Of a DNA stretch of 64,000 nt, positions 48,126 through 57,444 are shown in pieces (within the stretch, counting starts at the first letter, position 1; each line of letters begins with the position of its first letter). The notes below the pieces were generated by a model. It did not search any database. It was given only the letters and a program-made list of their open reading frames with translations, and was not told the origin of the DNA. The stretch covers positions 62,001 through 126,000 of the forward strand of contig NZ_WBOM01000003.1 in NCBI RefSeq assembly GCF_008973755.1, given 5' to 3'. Both the position numbers and the translations under genes were made by a program. The stretch is from Nitrincola alkalilacustris. GTDB lineage: Bacteria; Pseudomonadota; Gammaproteobacteria; Pseudomonadales; Balneatricaceae.

Positions 48126-51100
48126 TGATTCATCGTTTCCTCAGTAATACGGTATTCACCAATCTGGTGTTTGTGCTGGTCCTGTTGATCGGATTGATGT
48201 CTTATAATCTGATGCCCAGACAGAAGGATCCGACCATCAATTTCAACTGGATCGTGATCATGACATTTCTGCCGGGAGCCAGTGCAGAAGATATAGAGAT
48301 GCGGGTTACGCAACCCCTCGAAGATGCCCTGCGCAAACTGAATGATGTCAATTTTGTAGCCAGCACATCACGTGTTGGCATGTCCAATATACTGGTGAGG
48401 TTCCGCGATCTTGATGAGCGCACATTCGACAAGCGTGTGAATGACCTGCGCCGGGAAATACAGAATAAGCGAAGTGAATTACCACCGGATATCATTGAGC
48501 CAACCATCATTGAGATCACCAGCGCGAATGCCTTTCCGACAGCTACGATTCTGCTCCAGGGGCAGGCTGATGATGAAATGCTGCGAAGCCATGCGTTTCA
48601 GGTCAAGCGTGAACTGGAGCGGATACGCGGGGTAGATCGCGCCGACAGCGTTGGAATGAATGATCCTGAAGTACAGGTCCAATTGGACTTCGATCTGCTG
48701 GCTGGACTGGGTATTTCCCCGACGCTGGTGGCCGATATGATCTCGATGCAGTGGCGGGATCAGGCAGCCGGTAAGCTGACTGTTGCCAATGAGCAGTGGC
48801 TGGTAAGACATATCGGACAATCACCCGACCCTGATCAACTGGCCAGAATGGTGCTGCCCCACAGCAGTGGTGAAATGTTGCTGGAGGAGGTGGCCCGCGT
48901 CCAGCGCAGCCGTCAGGATGCCACCCAGAGGGTGCTGTTCGAAGATAAGCCTGCCGTCATGTTTGCAGTCATGAAGGATGCAAATGCCAATACACTGGTT
49001 CTGGTAGAACAGCTGGAGGCCTTTGTCGAGGATTATAATCAGCGCCATGAAGAGCAGGGAGTTCGAGTGGTGCTGGCCGATGACCAGACCGAGTCGACCC
49101 GCCGCGCGATCGATACGATGCAGACCAACGCATTGCAGGGCCTGACTTTCGTTCTCTTGGTCAGTTGGCTGTTCCTGGGCTGGCGCATCGGGTTACTGGT
49201 GGCGATGGCGATCCCCTTCTCGCTGGCCGGCGTGTTTATCGTTCTGAATATGACCGGTGAGACACTCAATCTGACCGTTCTGCTTGGCGTGATCATTGCG
49301 CTGGGTATGTTGGTGGATGTGGCAGTGGTCATGGTTGAAGCGATGCATCAGCGTCTGCATCAGGGGATGCAGACGATTGATGCAGCGATCGCCGCGATGC
49401 AGGAGGTGGGCTGGCCGATTCTGGCCGCCGTATTGACGACTATGGCGGCTTTCCTGCCACTGATGTTGCTGCCGGGCATTCTGGGCGATTTCATGCGAAT
49501 CGTGCCGATGGTTGTGACCATAGCGCTGATCTTCAGTCTGGTGCAGGCTTTCTGGATGTTGCCGTCCCAGAGCCATTTTCTGAATATTCAACGCAGCTCT
49601 GCAGCGTCCATTCATTCCCGGCGTGAGCACACCCTCAGGCGCATGCGCAATCTGTATGGACGAATACTGGTCAGCAGTTTTCGCCACCCCTGGGTAACAC
49701 TCCTGCTATTGATCAGTGCCTTCTCTTCAGCAGTCTGGCTGGTGGCCACTGAACGTATTGCGACCAACTTCTTTGCTGCAGATACTCTGCAGGTGTTTTA
49801 TGTGAATGTGGATATGCCGGCTGGTACCACACTGGATAATACCCTCAATAAAACACAGCAGGTGGAGGCTTTGACTCGCGACTGGCTGAAGCCGGAAGAG
49901 GTGCGTTCACTGGTGCCTTATGCCGGTCAGATGTTCACCGAGACGGAGCCACTCATCGGTGAGTCCTATGGCCAGATTTTTGTCAGTCTGACCCCTCGGT
50001 ATAACAATGGGCGCAGTGCGGATGAGATCATCGATGGGCTGCGTGATCATCTGCTTGCAAATACGCCAGTTCCTGCCACAGTCACTCTGCTCAAGCTGTC
50101 TGATGGACCTCCCAGCTCCATGCCGATCAGTATCAAGGTAAGAGGGGATGACTATGAAGAGATCAAGGCTGCGGTCAATGATCTGACACGAGTACTGGAG
50201 GCCATTCCAGGTGTGACCGATATCACTAATGACGCCGCTCCCGGGAGTCAGCAACTGATCACTCGCTTGAATATGCCGGCAATCGCACGCGCCGGGCTGG
50301 ATGCCGGCAGTGTCATGCGTACACTGCGTATACTGACCGATGGTGAAGTGGTGGCGCAGATGAATGACCGCGGTGAGCAAGTTGATCTGCGTATCCGCAG
50401 TCAGGCTCAGGAAACGGATGATATTCAGCGCTGGCTGGATACGCAGATAGCGACCCCAGTTGGGGGCCGTGTACCTCTCAGCGAGTTGCTGGAGATGGAA
50501 GTACAGACGGGATATGCCAGTTTGAGGCACTACAACTTCAGCAGATCGATCACGCTTGAAGCTGATCTGGATCGCAGTGTGATTGATACGCTTCAGGCCA
50601 ACCAGCAGGTGATGGATGCCTGGGAAACTCTGGCGGGCTCTCATCCTGGCATCACGCTGGATTTCTCCGGTGAACTGGATGATATTCAGGAGTCGCTGGA
50701 TGCGATGGTGATCCTGTTTGTGCTGGGCGTCGGCCTCATGTATCTGATACTGGGTGCGCAGTTCCGCAGCTACTTCCAGCCACTGATTATTCTGTTGACC
50801 ATTCCAATGGCGTTCACCGGAGTGGCCTATGGACTCTGGTTCAGTAAGAACCCTTTGAGCCTGTATACCCTGTATGGCTTGATTGCCCTGTCAGGTATTG
50901 CTGTGAACTCCGCCATCGTGCTGATGGCGGCTGCCAACAGCCGCCGTGAGGCCGGTATGAGCATCCAGCATGCAATCGTCTATGCTGCCCGCCGGCGTCT
51001 GGTGCCGATTATCATCACCGCGGCGACAACCATGGCGGGGCTGATGGGGCTGGCTGTGGGGCTGGGTGGCAAATCACTGATTTTCGGACCGGTGGCCACG

Positions 51101-51199
51101 GCAATTGTCTGGGGGATCAGTGTTTCAACCCTGCTGACACTCTTCACCATTCCTCTGATCTACAAAATGACGGCGAGACGGCGCAGCAGAGATATATAG
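48125..51199 (+). CDS. RND efflux pump inner-membrane transporter
   Basis: 1024 residues from the ATG at 48125, with GAGGGGGG upstream; the open frame starts 63 bases earlier inside the adaptor gene. Twelve helices and two large periplasmic loops. N-terminal LPRQKDPTINF-type segment (MPRQKDPTINFNW) and GASAEDIEMRVTQPLEDAL are typical of the HAE-like branch. In helix 4 the proton-relay pair usually written DD reads DV (GMLVDVAVVMVE); in helix 10 the lysine site reads VN (SGIAVNSAIVL). Substrate unknown. It converges on hmuV 9 bases away. Confidence 0.92.
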   Translation: MIHRFLSNTVFTNLVFVLVLLIGLMSYNLMPRQKDPTINFNWIVIMTFLPGASAEDIEMRVTQPLEDALRKLNDVNFVASTSRVGMSNILVRFRDLDERTFDKRVNDLRREIQNKRSELPPDIIEPTIIEITSANAFPTATILLQGQADDEMLRSHAFQVKRELERIRGVDRADSVGMNDPEVQVQLDFDLLAGLGISPTLVADMISMQWRDQAAGKLTVANEQWLVRHIGQSPDPDQLARMVLPHSSGEMLLEEVARVQRSRQDATQRVLFEDKPAVMFAVMKDANANTLVLVEQLEAFVEDYNQRHEEQGVRVVLADDQTESTRRAIDTMQTNALQGLTFVLLVSWLFLGWRIGLLVAMAIPFSLAGVFIVLNMTGETLNLTVLLGVIIALGMLVDVAVVMVEAMHQRLHQGMQTIDAAIAAMQEVGWPILAAVLTTMAAFLPLMLLPGILGDFMRIVPMVVTIALIFSLVQAFWMLPSQSHFLNIQRSSAASIHSRREHTLRRMRNLYGRILVSSFRHPWVTLLLLISAFSSAVWLVATERIATNFFAADTLQVFYVNVDMPAGTTLDNTLNKTQQVEALTRDWLKPEEVRSLVPYAGQMFTETEPLIGESYGQIFVSLTPRYNNGRSADEIIDGLRDHLLANTPVPATVTLLKLSDGPPSSMPISIKVRGDDYEEIKAAVNDLTRVLEAIPGVTDITNDAAPGSQQLITRLNMPAIARAGLDAGSVMRTLRILTDGEVVAQMNDRGEQVDLRIRSQAQETDDIQRWLDTQIATPVGGRVPLSELLEMEVQTGYASLRHYNFSRSITLEADLDRSVIDTLQANQQVMDAWETLAGSHPGITLDFSGELDDIQESLDAMVILFVLGVGLMYLILGAQFRSYFQPLIILLTIPMAFTGVAYGLWFSKNPLSLYTLYGLIALSGIAVNSAIVLMAAANSRREAGMSIQHAIVYAARRRLVPIIITAATTMAGLMGLAVGLGGKSLIFGPVATAIVWGISVSTLLTLFTIPLIYKMTARRRSRDI

Positions 51200-51208
51200 A
51201 GCTTAGGA

Positions 51209-51988
51209 TCAGATAATCACAGGATGGCTCAGATCAGCAATATTCAGGCGTCTGGCTTCATAGTGATAGAGCGCACGAATGGAGTCTACTTTGAGTACGC
51301 TGCCGGGAGGGCCGTTGGCAATCAAACGGCCCTCCTGCAGCAGCAGGATGCGATCAGCGTAGCGTGCAGCCAGATTCAAGTCGTGCAGTACAAGGATGAC
51401 TGCATAGCCAGATTCGTGCGCCAGTTTACGACTCAGTGCCAGTACCTGATGTTGATGCCCCAGATCCAGCGCAGAGGTGGGCTCATCCAGCAATAACAGA
51501 CGCTCTGCATTTCCTTCTCCCAGTTGTGCCAGCACTCTGGCAAAGTGCACACGCTGTTTTTCACCGCCGGAGAGCTGAGGAAACAGACGGTCACGCAGAT
51601 GCCAGACATCCAGTTTGCGCATCGCCAGCTCCACTTCCAGCTCATTTTCTTCACTGCTGCATCTGTGTGGGATACGACCCAGCATGACGATCTCTCTGGC
51701 CCGGAAGGGGAAGAGGACAGCTGTCTGCTGAGGCAGAACACCGACCAGGCAGGCCAACTCCATCCTGTTCCAGTTCTGTCGAGGCTGACCGAAAAGCGTT
51801 ACTGGATAGTGTTGATGACTCAGATCACCACTGATCGCCTTGAGCAAGGTACTCTTTCCGGCACCATTAGGGCCCAGAATTGCGATCACTACTCCGCAGG
51901 CGGCCTTTAACGATAGCTCAGACAGCAGATTGCGCCCCTCCATCCGGATATTCAGATCTTCAATCTCAACAGCAATCATGTCCGTCAT
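51209..51988 (-). CDS. hmuV: Haemin ABC transporter ATP-binding protein
   Basis: 259 residues energising haem import across the inner membrane. Walker A GPNGAGKSTL (about 38), VGVLPQQTAVLFPF, signature LSGGEKQRVHFARVLAQL, Walker B RLLLLDEPTSALDLGHQ, switch VLHDLNLAARYADRI. VxxxLPQ and the FPF(R/T)xxE(I/V)VxLGR segment are characteristic of HmuV. The ATG overlaps the hmuU stop by 4 bases. Last gene of hmuTUV. Confidence 0.93.
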   Translation of the reverse strand: MTDMIAVEIEDLNIRMEGRNLLSELSLKAACGVVIAILGPNGAGKSTLLKAISGDLSHQHYPVTLFGQPRQNWNRMELACLVGVLPQQTAVLFPFRAREIVMLGRIPHRCSSEENELEVELAMRKLDVWHLRDRLFPQLSGGEKQRVHFARVLAQLGEGNAERLLLLDEPTSALDLGHQHQVLALSRKLAHESGYAVILVLHDLNLAARYADRILLLQEGRLIANGPPGSVLKVDSIRALYHYEARRLNIADLSHPVII

Positions 51989-53007
51989 ATCAGTCCTGCC
52001 CCTTTTTTCTGCCTCAACAGCAGCCCAATAAAGAAAGGTGCTCCTATCAGCGCTGTAATGATCCCAACCGGCATTTCGGCAGGCGCTGCAAGCGTGCGTG
52101 CGAGCATATCGGCTATGAGCAGCAGCCAGGCGCCGACAATAGCGGACAGCGGAAGAAGGGTTTTATGATCAGGTCCTGTCAGCAGGCGCACCAGGTGAGG
52201 CACTACCAGGCCGATGAAGCCGATAATACCGACTGCAGATACACTGACGCCCACCGTGATGGTGGCGAGCAGCAGAAGGCGCCTTTTGAGGGGATTGACA
52301 TCGATGCCGAGATGACCAGCTTCAGCTTCTCCCAGTGCGAGGGCATTGAGATGATTCGCTTCTCGATACAACAGCAACGCACAGATAAGGCTGCAGCAGC
52401 AAACGATCGCTACCAGTGTGCGGTTAGTCTGGGCCAGAGAGCCCATCTGCCATAGTGTCAGATCCCTTAGTGCCTGGTCATCGGCCAGATAGTTCATAAA
52501 CCCCAGCAGACTCATCGACAGGGCCGTGATGGCAATGCCAGCCAGTAGAAGGATGCTGACAGAGGTACCCCAGGGGGTTTTTGCCAGTTGGTAAACGACA
52601 AGTGATGCTGCCAGCGCGCCGAGGAAAGCCATGAAGGAGGTCAGCCCCAGACTGATCCATTCCGGCATCGACAGTGCCAGTGGGGCCAGCAATACGAGTG
52701 CGATGGCAGCACCCACGGCAGCACCGCTCGACACGCCGATAATTCCGGGATCTGCCAGCGGGTTGCGGAAAAGCCCCTGCATTGCAGCGCCCGAAATAGC
52801 CAGCGATGCTCCCACAGCCAGGCAAAGCAGAGTCCTGGGTAGTCGGATATGGGTCAGTACCAAGGCTTCAGTCTGATCCAGAGGAGTCAGGCCAAATAGT
52901 TGCTTCCAGTTAAGGGTGATGGGCCCCGTCAGCATGGAATAGAGACTGGTCAGCACCAGTGCCAGCATGATGATAAGCAGCAGGTTGTTGGCACGTAACT
53001 GCATCAT
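51985..53007 (-). CDS. hmuU: Haemin ABC transporter permease
   Basis: 340 residues, FecCD family, with about ten helices. LPRTLLCLAVGASLAISGAAMQGLFRNPLADPGIIGVSSGAA in part is the family core (ISGAAMQGLFRNPLADP). GFIGLVVPHLVRLLTGPDHKTLLPLSA in part and a C-terminal GIITALIGAPFFIGLL complete it. It overlaps hmuT by 4 bases. Confidence 0.93.
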   Translation of the reverse strand: MMQLRANNLLLIIMLALVLTSLYSMLTGPITLNWKQLFGLTPLDQTEALVLTHIRLPRTLLCLAVGASLAISGAAMQGLFRNPLADPGIIGVSSGAAVGAAIALVLLAPLALSMPEWISLGLTSFMAFLGALAASLVVYQLAKTPWGTSVSILLLAGIAITALSMSLLGFMNYLADDQALRDLTLWQMGSLAQTNRTLVAIVCCCSLICALLLYREANHLNALALGEAEAGHLGIDVNPLKRRLLLLATITVGVSVSAVGIIGFIGLVVPHLVRLLTGPDHKTLLPLSAIVGAWLLLIADMLARTLAAPAEMPVGIITALIGAPFFIGLLLRQKKGAGLI

Positions 53008-53831
53008 GATGGATACCAGATAGAGTTAAGCCTCAGCGCTTCCGCCAGGGTTTTGAGACCGAATCCGCCCAGCAGGCTGGTGCTGTCTATGAGCTGAAGT
53101 TGACCATTTCTGGCGGCTGGTGTGTTTCGCAGCATCGGGTAGCGCTGCAGCAGTCGTTCAATATTCTGTTCGGAGTGCAACTGGCGCTCTGCAACCAGGA
53201 TTATGTCTGGTTGCATCTGGATGACGGATTCCAGGGTTACCGGCCTGTACCCCTCCACCTGAGAGGCCGCTGGATTCAATCCACCCGCAGTACGTATCAG
53301 GCTGTCAGCGAGGGTGTTTCTTCCTCCCATCTGCATGCTGCGCTCATCTGTCATCAGGAGAAAAATCACCCGTTTTGGGGTGTTGACAGACTGGTTCAGC
53401 AACGTCTCATGCCGTGTGATTTCGTGTAGAACCTTCTCCGCCTCTTCTGTTCGCTGGAGTCTGTCTGCCAGTTGCAGGAGGTTTTGCTTCAGGCTGGCTA
53501 TATCCAGTGCCTGAGGCATCAGCAGTGTTGATATGCCTGCCGATCTGAGTAGCTCGATGGTCTGCGCTGGACCTGTTTCTGAAGAGCCGATCAGCAGATC
53601 AGGTGCCAGAGAAAGGATGCCTTCGGGGCTGAGCTGACGATGATAGCCAAGCCTGCTGACTCGACTTTCATCGGAAACTTCACTGCTGCTGTCAACGGCC
53701 ACCAGTTCCGACTCAGCTCCCAGAGCGATAATCAGCTCTGTAATGGTGCTGCCGGCACTGACGATCCTCATTTCTGACAGCGCCGGTAGTGGCAGGTACA
53801 GGAGGCATACAAGAAGAAACAATCTGATCAT
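53004..53831 (-). CDS. hmuT: Haemin-binding periplasmic protein
   Basis: 275 residues from the ATG at 53831; a GTG 15 bases upstream is possible. Signal peptide to about residue 20 (cleaved before EMRIVSAG). Class III binding-protein fold: MRIVSAGSTITELIIALGA, VAVDSSSEVSDESR, LSPEGILSLAPDLLIGSSETGP in part, SPEGI, GGRNTLADSLIRTAGG and the C-terminal LLGGFGLKTLAEALRL. First gene of the minus-strand hmuTUV operon, divergent from the TonB-dependent receptor. Confidence 0.9.
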   Translation of the reverse strand: MIRLFLLVCLLYLPLPALSEMRIVSAGSTITELIIALGAESELVAVDSSSEVSDESRVSRLGYHRQLSPEGILSLAPDLLIGSSETGPAQTIELLRSAGISTLLMPQALDIASLKQNLLQLADRLQRTEEAEKVLHEITRHETLLNQSVNTPKRVIFLLMTDERSMQMGGRNTLADSLIRTAGGLNPAASQVEGYRPVTLESVIQMQPDIILVAERQLHSEQNIERLLQRYPMLRNTPAARNGQLQLIDSTSLLGGFGLKTLAEALRLNSIWYPS

Positions 53832-53881
53832 GGTGACATCATCCACAAAGTGAAGTGTTGATTTATTATCTATATGCTATT

Positions 53882-53900
53882 AATAATAATAATGATTTGC
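53882..53900. promoter_or_regulatory. Fur-box-like operator between hmuT and the haem receptor gene
   Basis: A 19-base site matching the GATAATGATAATCATTATC consensus at 14 of 19 positions, in the AT-rich 139-bp divergent gap. Iron-responsive repression of both arms is the expected consequence. Binding has not been tested. Confidence 0.6.
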
Positions 53901-53970
53901 AATAGATTGCGTATTTGTTATGTTATGCAGCAACAGCCTTTTACATCATCGATTTCAATGAGGATTGAGC

Positions 53971-56238
53971 ATGGCGTTAATCGTGCCAGTTAAAGTGTCG
54001 TTAAGAGAGCAGGGAGGGAAGCTTTTCCCACTGAGCCTGCTCGCTACAGCTCTGATGTCTGCCGGTGCTATCGCTGCGGATGCCAGAGAGGAGGGGTATC
54101 GTATCGACCCTATCACAGTAACAGCCACACGCTCGGGCCAGACGACGGAAGATCTGTCTGCCTCGGTATCGGTTATAGACGCAGAGCAGGTGGAGCGGCA
54201 GCAGATTAACGATCTGCGCGATCTTCTGCGCTATGAACCCGGTGTCAACACCGGCGGGGGTGGGAGTCGATTCGGGCTGGATGGCATCACTATCCGCGGG
54301 ATAGGTGGTAACCGAGTACTGACGCAGGTCGATGGGGTGCCGATCGCCGAAGCCTTCAGTTTTGGGCCTTTTCTGGATGCGCGGCGTAACTATGTCGATA
54401 TCGATACCCTGAAACAGGTTGAAATTATCCGTGGTCCGGCCTCATCACTGCATGGCGCGAATGCACTCGGTGGCGTGGTGGCTTTTGTGACCAGGGATGC
54501 CTCTGACTATCTGGGTGACGGAGATGGTATCGCCGGCAGGCTCAAGACAGGGTATGACTCAAAGGATAAGGGTACGACCCTGAGTGGGACGATCGCCGGT
54601 CGTCAGGATAATCTGGATGGTCTGCTTCATCTGAGCCAGCGTCGCTATAACGAAACGCGCAGTTATGGCAAACATCGGGTTGATGGCGCGGCGCGTACCC
54701 ATGCCGACCCGGTTGACGCCACGACTCACAGCGTCATGGCCAAGCTGGGCTGGGAGCCGGATGATAATCAGCGCCTGCAGCTGACTCTGGAGCGCTTTCG
54801 TGATGATGTGGATACCGAAGTGCGGCACCTCTATGCCACCACGACCGGTCGTCCACCGGCGCTGGTGCACAGGCAGTCCTATGATGCCGATGACCGGCAG
54901 CAACGTGACAAAATCAGTCTGGATTACTGGGTTCAAGCGGACAGTGCCGCGTTTGATGAGATCCGCACACGACTGGCCTGGCAGGAGAGCCAATCGGATC
55001 AGCTTACGATTGAGCGTCGCATGACCAATGGTCAGGCGCAGCAGCAGATCCGGGATTCCAGCTATCAGGAAGAGGTGGTTGATCTCGGTGTACAGCTCGA
55101 TAAGTCATGGCAGTCCGGTCAGGTGGATCACCATCTGACCTATGGTGCGGATCTGCGTCGGCTGGAAAGTCGTAATTTGCGCCAGGGCGTCAATCGTAAT
55201 CTGACAACCAGCCAGCAGACGGCACTGCAGCCGACAAGCGATTTTCCAGATCCTGTAGCTGATACCTTTGGTCTCTATATCCAGAACGAAATGGCCATAG
55301 GCAACCTGACACTGCTGCCTGGATTGCGCTATGACCGGCATCGTATCAAACCCTCAGTGACGGATGCGTATGTCAACAGCGGAGCAACGGATATGGACCC
55401 TCCCGACTACAGTGCCTCTCGTGTGACGCCAAGACTGGGGGTTCGCTATCAATTGCAGCCGGGAGTGTTGTTGTTCGCGCAGTATGCTGAAGGATTTCGT
55501 GCCCCTCCGGTAACGGATATGTATGGCGAATTTGTTAATGCCGGACATGGCTATCAGACGTTGGCTAATCCAAATCTCAAGGAGGAGACCAGTCGTGGTT
55601 TTGAAATAGGTACACGCTTGGATAATCGCTATGGTCGCATCGAGCTGACGGCATTTCATAATCAGTACAAGGGCTTTATTGAGCAGCAACGAGTGCCGAC
55701 ACCTGGCGGTGGTGCACTGATGAGCTTCCAGTCGATCAACCTGGATCGTGTTGTGATCAAAGGAGCTGAAGTCAGTGGTCGTGCCTATCTGGATGAAATA
55801 GGCATTGGTCCTCTGGGTAGTCATGCCAGCTTCAGTCTGGCGTATGCTCATGGCCAGGATAAAGGGGGTAAAAAACCACTGAATTCGATTGAGCCACTGA
55901 CGGCGATCTTCAACCTTGGGTATGAGGACCCTTCTCAGCGCTGGGGCACCGATCTGTATTGGACGCTGGTCGGAGCTAAGAAGCGCATTGATCAGACAGA
56001 AGCTCAAGACGCGCGTCTGGACAGCTTTCCGGCACCTGCTGGTTACGGCCTTGTAGACCTGAGCGGCTGGTATCGGTTCGGGTCGGGTGTGGAACTCAGT
56101 GCAGGGCTCTATAATCTGACGGATAAGCGCTACTGGCGTTGGAATGATGTCAGAGGTGTCAGCGCTACGGACCCTGGTCTTGAGCGTTACTCTGCCTCAG
56201 GTCGAACCCTGGCGGTCAACCTGAACTGGTATTTCTGA
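53971..56238 (+). CDS. TonB-dependent haem/haemoglobin receptor
   Basis: 755 residues from the ATG at 53971, with AGGA 7 bases upstream. Signal peptide ending near AIAADA. Plug domain: DPITVTATRSGQTTEDLSASVSVID in part, RDLLRYEPGVNTGGGG, GITIRGIGGNRVLTQVDGVPI, VEIIRGPASSLHGANALGG. Barrel of the haemoglobin/transferrin/lactoferrin receptor family, with FAQYAEGFRAPPVTDMYGEF in part and NPNLKEETSRGFEIGTR in part. It ends in NLNWYF with a C-terminal Phe. Context with hmuTUV and hutXZ makes haem the likely ligand. No tonB/exbBD in the window. Confidence 0.92.
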   Translation: MALIVPVKVSLREQGGKLFPLSLLATALMSAGAIAADAREEGYRIDPITVTATRSGQTTEDLSASVSVIDAEQVERQQINDLRDLLRYEPGVNTGGGGSRFGLDGITIRGIGGNRVLTQVDGVPIAEAFSFGPFLDARRNYVDIDTLKQVEIIRGPASSLHGANALGGVVAFVTRDASDYLGDGDGIAGRLKTGYDSKDKGTTLSGTIAGRQDNLDGLLHLSQRRYNETRSYGKHRVDGAARTHADPVDATTHSVMAKLGWEPDDNQRLQLTLERFRDDVDTEVRHLYATTTGRPPALVHRQSYDADDRQQRDKISLDYWVQADSAAFDEIRTRLAWQESQSDQLTIERRMTNGQAQQQIRDSSYQEEVVDLGVQLDKSWQSGQVDHHLTYGADLRRLESRNLRQGVNRNLTTSQQTALQPTSDFPDPVADTFGLYIQNEMAIGNLTLLPGLRYDRHRIKPSVTDAYVNSGATDMDPPDYSASRVTPRLGVRYQLQPGVLLFAQYAEGFRAPPVTDMYGEFVNAGHGYQTLANPNLKEETSRGFEIGTRLDNRYGRIELTAFHNQYKGFIEQQRVPTPGGGALMSFQSINLDRVVIKGAEVSGRAYLDEIGIGPLGSHASFSLAYAHGQDKGGKKPLNSIEPLTAIFNLGYEDPSQRWGTDLYWTLVGAKKRIDQTEAQDARLDSFPAPAGYGLVDLSGWYRFGSGVELSAGLYNLTDKRYWRWNDVRGVSATDPGLERYSASGRTLAVNLNWYF

Positions 56239-56270
56239 ATGAGTAGAGAGATCGGGAGAAGATACAGTCG

Positions 56271-56774
56271 ATGACAACACTTCAACAACAGATACAACAG
56301 TGTCTGCAGGAAAAACCAGAGCTGAGAACGGTCGAGGTGGCCAGGCAACTGGAATGCAGTGAGTGGGAGGTGATCTGTTCACTGCCGGATGAGCTGGCAA
56401 CCTGCCTGCCGGGCGAGAGGGCTCAGGAGCTGCTCCTGCGAATGGCCGAGTGGGGGCTGGTAACAACCATCGTTGAGGTGGAGAGCTCAATTTTTGAGTT
56501 CAAGGGCAGCTTGCCAACCGGTAGCCTGGCCTATGGTTACTATAACCTTTTCGGTAAGCCGGGGCAGCTGCATGGTCATCTGAAGCTTGATGCAGTGGCG
56601 CATATTGCTCTGATCAGTAAACCCCTGCGAGGCAAAGAGGCCTATGCTGTCTCTTTCTTCTCAAACGCAGGGGGCTGCATCTTCAAGGTCTATCTCGGGC
56701 GTGATACTCAGGGTGATATTTTGCACAACCAACGACTGGAATTTGAAAAACTGAAGGAGCTTGCACATGAGTGA
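56271..56774 (+). CDS. hutX: Cytosolic haem carrier HutX
   Basis: 167 residues matching the HutX/HuvX family: VARQLECSEWEVICSLP near the start, GSLPTGSLAYGYYNLFGKPGQLHGHL in part, and the conserved SNAGGCIFKVYLGRD near the end. In Vibrio, HutX hands haem to HutZ. It lies 32 bases after the receptor gene and overlaps hutZ by 8 bases. Confidence 0.92.
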   Translation: MTTLQQQIQQCLQEKPELRTVEVARQLECSEWEVICSLPDELATCLPGERAQELLLRMAEWGLVTTIVEVESSIFEFKGSLPTGSLAYGYYNLFGKPGQLHGHLKLDAVAHIALISKPLRGKEAYAVSFFSNAGGCIFKVYLGRDTQGDILHNQRLEFEKLKELAHE

Positions 56775-57294
56775 GCAACACAACCGATTACAGAAACGGA
56801 TCGCACCGGAGATCCAGTCATTAAGGGATCAGGCTCGCTCACTGATGCTGGCGACGATTAATCCGGACGGGACACCTAATGTCAGCTATGCCCCTTTTGC
56901 GCTGGATCAGGAGGGGTATTATATCCTGATCAGCGACATTGCCAGGCATGGTCGTAATCTCAAGGCTAACCCTCATGTCTCCCTGATGATCATTGAGGAT
57001 GAGAGCACGGCAAAGCAGTTGTTTGCGCGCGAGCGCCTGACCTTTGAAGCGACGGCAGCTCTGGTGGAACGTGAGTCCGATCTTTGGGCAAACGGAGTTG
57101 CGCAGCTGCAGGAGCGCCATGGCGACATGATTGGCAATCTATCGCAGTTGGGTGATTTTAACCTGTTTTGCCTTAAGCCGATTGCCGGGCTCTATGTGCG
57201 TGGTTTTGGTCAGGCCTATCAGGTCAGTGGCGATGATCTGGTGGAGGTTGTGCATCTGAAGGAGGGACATCAGCGTCTTAAGGATGCAGGCTGA
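56767..57294 (+). CDS. hutZ: Haem utilisation protein HutZ (HugZ family)
   Basis: 175 residues, pyridoxamine-phosphate-oxidase-like split barrel that degrades haem in vibrios. I chose ATG 56767, with GAAGGAG 7 bases upstream, inside the end of hutX. RSLMLATINPDGTPNVSYAPFA is the typical start (in part), then HGRNLKANPHVSLMIIEDE and LGDFNLFCLKPIAGLYVRGFGQAY in part, which carries the conserved region near the haem-ligand histidine of the family. Last gene of the plus-strand haem operon. Confidence 0.92.
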   Translation: MSEQHNRLQKRIAPEIQSLRDQARSLMLATINPDGTPNVSYAPFALDQEGYYILISDIARHGRNLKANPHVSLMIIEDESTAKQLFARERLTFEATAALVERESDLWANGVAQLQERHGDMIGNLSQLGDFNLFCLKPIAGLYVRGFGQAYQVSGDDLVEVVHLKEGHQRLKDAG

Positions 57295-57362
57295 GAACCC
57301 GCTTGCATCCTGCTGTGCTCATCTCATGGTGGGATGAAGGTTTTGAGAGGGCAAACACCCTT

Positions 57363-57400
57363 CTCAGACAAAGACAGCTCAGACAAAGACAGCTCAGACA
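57363..57400. repeat. Short tandem repeat, 15-base unit, 2.5 copies
   Basis: CTCAGACAAAGACAG is repeated twice without change, then 8 bases of a third copy. It lies between the convergent hutZ and 8-oxoguanine deaminase genes. It may vary in copy number by slippage. Confidence 0.85.
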
Positions 57401-57427
57401 GAGGCACTTGAGCAGATCAGGTGCCTC
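57401..57427. terminator. Weak bidirectional terminator candidate between hutZ and the deaminase gene
   Basis: GAGGCAC (57401-57407) and GTGCCTC (57421-57427) form a 7-bp stem with a 13-base loop in the convergent gap. No clear T tract on either side, so termination is uncertain. Confidence 0.4.
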
Positions 57428-57444
57428 TTGGTAAGTTATCAGGT

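Noticed and set aside
57363-57400. CRISPR-like array
   Set aside because: The repeats are contiguous 15-base units without spacers, so it is a simple tandem repeat.
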